Made by a program: the position numbers and the translations under genes
Part shown: piece after piece, positions 61,203 through 64,000 of the stretch
How positions within the stretch are numbered: position 1 is the first letter of the stretch
Layout: the number at the start of each line of letters is the position of its first letter
The notes under the pieces: generated by a model
Database searches by the model: none
Seen by the model: the letters and a program-made list of their open reading frames with translations, nothing else
What the model was told of the DNA's origin: nothing
Assembly: GCF_003014575.1 (NCBI RefSeq)
Contig: NZ_PYGF01000001.1
Span: 62,001-126,000, forward strand
Length of the DNA: 64,000 nucleotides
Reading direction: 5' to 3'
Origin: Cecembia rubra
GTDB taxonomy: Bacteria; Bacteroidota; Bacteroidia; Cytophagales; Cyclobacteriaceae

Positions 61203-63917
61203 GTGAAAAACCTATTGTTGTTCTTTTTGTTATTGCTGTATTTTTCGACCCGGATTTTTGGTCAGAATTCAAGTGATAATTCATTGCTTTATTGGGGTGT
61301 TCCATTAAATCTGCCACCAATAGAAGGATCAGACCATTCACTTGGGTATGCGGGAATGTACGCCGGAATCCATAATGATGTGGTGATTTTGGCGGGAGGC
61401 GCAAATTTCCCTGAGAAGCTTCCTTGGGAAGGTGGGCAAAAAAAATGGTGGGATGTTATTGAAATACTCCAAAAAGATAAGGATGGATATAAATGGAACC
61501 ACCAAAAAGTAAGATTACCAAAGAATTTGGCCTATGGCGCAGTAGTATCTACAGAAGAGGGTGTGATCGTATTAGGCGGAGAGAATGAAGATGGACCCCA
61601 AAAGGATGTTCTTCGCCTTTCTTGGATCAGTGACAAAAAGGAAATTTTCATAGAGAGATTACCTGATTTACCAAAGGCCATATCTCATGCAGCAGCAACC
61701 TATTACAATGGGAAAGTCTACCTTGCCGGAGGAATTTCTGATGAAACTTCTGGGGATTTTTTTGTGCTTGATTTGAAAGGCAGTGAATTGAAATGGGAAA
61801 GCTTACCTACGTGGCCAGGGCCGGAGCGCTCTCATGCCCTTTTGTTGGTTCAGACTGGAGGTGAATATGAAAATCTATATTTTTTTGGAGGAAGGAGGAA
61901 AACGCCTGGTGGCATCAGTGAGGTATTAAGTGATGTATACAGGTTTGACACAAGAAAGAACAAGTGGGAGAAAATTGGAAATATAGAGGATGGAGCGGGT
62001 AATGTATTGCCATTATCAGCCTTTGCAGGCACAGCAGTGGGTTCTGGACATATTCTACTATTTGGAGGAGTGGAGGAATTGCCTTTCAATTCATTGGAAG
62101 AAATTGCCGTTTTGCTATCTAGGGATAGCCTTGGATTTTCCGAAAGAGACTCCCTTTTGTTGGAAAGGGACCGAATCATCAATTCGCATCAGGGTTTCCA
62201 AAATCAAGTACTCGCATTCCATACGGTTACCAAAGCCTGGACAGTATTAGAGGAACTTCCATTTCCTGCCCCTGCGGATTTTAATGTCGTCAATTTGGGA
62301 AGTGATATCCTTTTGGTTTCAGGAGAAACATCGCCCGGAGTAAGAAGCTCAGCTATTCAAACCCTTTCTATACAAAACCATCAAAGGTTCGGCACCCTCA
62401 ATTACATTGTGCTTGGAGGTTACCTTACTATACTGGTGATTATGGGCTTTTTTATTTCCAAAAAGCAACATAATGTTGCTGACTTTTTCAAGGCTGGTGG
62501 AAGAGTGCCTTGGTGGGCAGCCGGAATCAGTGTTTTTGGCACCCAGCTCAGTGCCATAACCTTTATGGCAATACCTGCTAAAACATTCTCCACTGACTGG
62601 ACACTTTTCTTCCTTTTGATGACCATAATAATGATTTCACCTGTCATAATTGCTTGGTTTTTGCCCTTTTTTAGACGCCTTAATTTGACGACAGCATATG
62701 AGTACCTGGAACTAAGATTTAATAGGACTGTCAGGAATATTGGAAGTCTTATTTATGTAACCTTACAGTTCGGTAGGTTGGGAATTGTTCTGTTATTGCC
62801 TTCATTGGCTCTATCTGTGGTCACAGGTATGAGTGTGGAGCTTTGTATATTGATCATGGGAGTCCTTAGTATCCTTTATACTGTCCTTGGTGGGATTGAG
62901 GCAGTTATATGGACAGATGTGGTTCAGGTCTTAGTCCTTTTGGGTGGAGCATTGGTTTCTTTGGTTTTGATGTTGTATTCAATGGACATGGACTGGGCCA
63001 CTTTTCAAAAACAGGCTTGGAATTCAGGAAAAATGAAAGTTTTTGATACTTCATTTGATTTTTCTGGTACAGCAATTTGGGTAGTGTTGATTGGAGGGTT
63101 GGCTTCCAACTTGGTACAGTATGGGAGTGACCAGACTGTAATCCAACGATACCTTACTACAAAGGACGAAAAAACTGCAGCAAGGGGCATTGTAACAGGT
63201 GCCTGGTTGGCATTGCCCTCTGCCCTGATTTTCTTTGCCATTGGCACTGCTTTGTACCTCTTCTATCTACAGCGGCCAGAAGATCTTTCTCCCGTCATTC
63301 AAAATACAGACAGTATTTTTCCTTGGTATATCATTACCCAATTACCGCAAGGCGTTTCAGGATTATTGATTGCTGCTGTTTTTGCGGCAGCCATGTCAAG
63401 TCTTGATAGCAGTATGAATTCTGTAGCTACAGTGATCACAACAGACTTTTATAAGCGCTGGTTTCCAAAACAAGAAAAAGAAGGAAAGCAGCTTGGGTTT
63501 GCCAGATGGACAACCATTGTTGTTGGGTTGGGAGGAACAATATTAGCTTTAATGATGGCAAAAATGGGCATTCCTTCCTTGTGGGATCAGTTCAACATGC
63601 TTATAGGATTGTTTGCAGGTGGACTGGGTGGAATTTTCCTAATAGGCATTCTATCAAGATCAGCAAATGGCCAAGGTGCTATATTGGGTTTTTTGTCAAG
63701 TGCAATTGTGCAGATTTTAGTCAAATATCAAACCGCACTCAGCATTCATATGTATGCATTCACAGGATTGGTAAGTGCGATGTTGTTTACCTATCTTTTC
63801 AGCATGCTTTATCAGAAACCTAAAGGCAAAAGCTTAGAAGGATTGACGATTCATTCTCTAAAAAAAGGAAAGGAAGAAAAGGAGTTTGAAGGTGTGATGG
63901 CTTATAGAGGGAAATGA
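61203..63917 (+). CDS. Kelch mutarotase-like domain fused to sodium:solute symporter
   Basis: A 904-residue protein starting at GTG (61203). Signal peptide (1-20) leads a periplasmic Kelch propeller (~25-390; blades with GGANFPEKLPW, YLAGGIS, YFFGGRR, LFGGVEE) resembling N-acetylneuraminate epimerase NanM and the cyclically permuted mutarotases. From ~399 on is a sodium:solute symporter with GTQLSAITFMAIPAK and the sodium-site motif AAAMSSLDSSMNSVATVITTDFYKR. The frame is open across the junction. It would convert the sialic acid anomer and import it in one protein. Starts 32 bases after nanA. Confidence 0.92.
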   Translation: MKNLLLFFLLLLYFSTRIFGQNSSDNSLLYWGVPLNLPPIEGSDHSLGYAGMYAGIHNDVVILAGGANFPEKLPWEGGQKKWWDVIEILQKDKDGYKWNHQKVRLPKNLAYGAVVSTEEGVIVLGGENEDGPQKDVLRLSWISDKKEIFIERLPDLPKAISHAAATYYNGKVYLAGGISDETSGDFFVLDLKGSELKWESLPTWPGPERSHALLLVQTGGEYENLYFFGGRRKTPGGISEVLSDVYRFDTRKNKWEKIGNIEDGAGNVLPLSAFAGTAVGSGHILLFGGVEELPFNSLEEIAVLLSRDSLGFSERDSLLLERDRIINSHQGFQNQVLAFHTVTKAWTVLEELPFPAPADFNVVNLGSDILLVSGETSPGVRSSAIQTLSIQNHQRFGTLNYIVLGGYLTILVIMGFFISKKQHNVADFFKAGGRVPWWAAGISVFGTQLSAITFMAIPAKTFSTDWTLFFLLMTIIMISPVIIAWFLPFFRRLNLTTAYEYLELRFNRTVRNIGSLIYVTLQFGRLGIVLLLPSLALSVVTGMSVELCILIMGVLSILYTVLGGIEAVIWTDVVQVLVLLGGALVSLVLMLYSMDMDWATFQKQAWNSGKMKVFDTSFDFSGTAIWVVLIGGLASNLVQYGSDQTVIQRYLTTKDEKTAARGIVTGAWLALPSALIFFAIGTALYLFYLQRPEDLSPVIQNTDSIFPWYIITQLPQGVSGLLIAAVFAAAMSSLDSSMNSVATVITTDFYKRWFPKQEKEGKQLGFARWTTIVVGLGGTILALMMAKMGIPSLWDQFNMLIGLFAGGLGGIFLIGILSRSANGQGAILGFLSSAIVQILVKYQTALSIHMYAFTGLVSAMLFTYLFSMLYQKPKGKSLEGLTIHSLKKGKEEKEFEGVMAYRGK

Positions 63918-63930
63918 TCAATACAATTGA

Positions 63931-63970
63931 AATAAGTGGAAATAAGTAGAAATATATAGAAATAAAGGAA
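63931..63970. repeat. Four-copy degenerate 10-base tandem repeat
   Basis: AATAAGTGGA, AATAAGTAGA, AATATATAGA and AATAAAGGAA follow each other without a gap, just before the next start codon. The 10-base period matches one turn of DNA. Confidence 0.7.
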
Positions 63971-63972
63971 AT

Positions 63973-64000
63973 ATGAAAAAGCATAAGGCATTTGGATTGT
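63973..64000 (+). CDS. Start of a further gene, cut by window end
   Basis: An ATG at 63973 opens nine codons (MKKHKAFGL) before the window ends. The Lys-rich start fits a signal peptide. The GGAAAT immediately before it could be a ribosome site. Identity unknown; it probably belongs to the sialic acid locus. Confidence 0.35.

Noticed and set aside
1-64000. CRISPR array, insertion sequences, rRNA
   Set aside because: No regularly spaced repeats, transposase-like frames or rRNA sequence were seen. The only mobile-element gene is the integrase.

Overview
The window looks like a chromosome segment from a polysaccharide-degrading Bacteroidota species, probably a marine member of the Cytophagales (Cyclobacteriaceae-like; a guess from gene style, not from a marker gene). 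The signs are two SusC/SusD pairs, two giant hybrid two-component systems, a type IX secretion sorting domain, and promoters of the Bacteroidota TTTG-N19-21-TAnnTTTG type.

Region 1 (1-19.9 kb, nearly all minus strand) is a metal-resistance island. Reading from the right: a tyrosine recombinase (18352-19599) beside a tRNA-Pro(TGG) gene (19884-19957); an ArsR repressor with two candidate operators, MerTP and a GDCCVxC protein; two HYC_CC_PP proteins and an outer-membrane barrel; then a close-packed run of CusA, CusC-like TolC, CusB, a 43-residue membrane protein, DUF3347 and several periplasmic or membrane accessory proteins, a zinc-ribbon/methyltransferase fusion, a PepSY protein, a DUF2911 lipoprotein and a CPH-type copper ATPase. 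The RND complex would move Cu/Ag across both membranes and the ATPase would clear the cytoplasm. No mercuric reductase is present. Sampled lines here are near 50% GC, against under 40% in the next region.

Region 2 (20-47.5 kb) is a polysaccharide utilization locus: divergent sulfatase and HTCS regulator, SusC, SusD, two GH16 enzymes, three more sulfatases, a beta-helix protein, a GH43 enzyme and a secreted GH128-like enzyme with carbohydrate-binding-like modules, followed by galK and galT. The galactose genes and the GH43 type suggest a sulfated galactan, possibly beta-1,3-linked. Three transcription units (susC, the sulfatase operon and the GH128 gene) share an upstream element with fixed spacing to the -7 box; it is the best candidate operator for the HTCS.

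Region 3 (47.6-50.7 kb) holds ordinary single genes: a small conserved protein, a DJ-1/AraC regulator, a double AHSA1-domain protein and a VOC protein.

Region 4 (50.9-64 kb) is a second locus: HTCS on the minus strand, then SusC, SusD, an N-acetylneuraminate lyase and a protein that joins a Kelch mutarotase-like domain to a sodium:solute symporter. It is probably a sialic acid or sialoglycan locus that continues past the window. No insertion sequence, CRISPR array or rRNA was seen.
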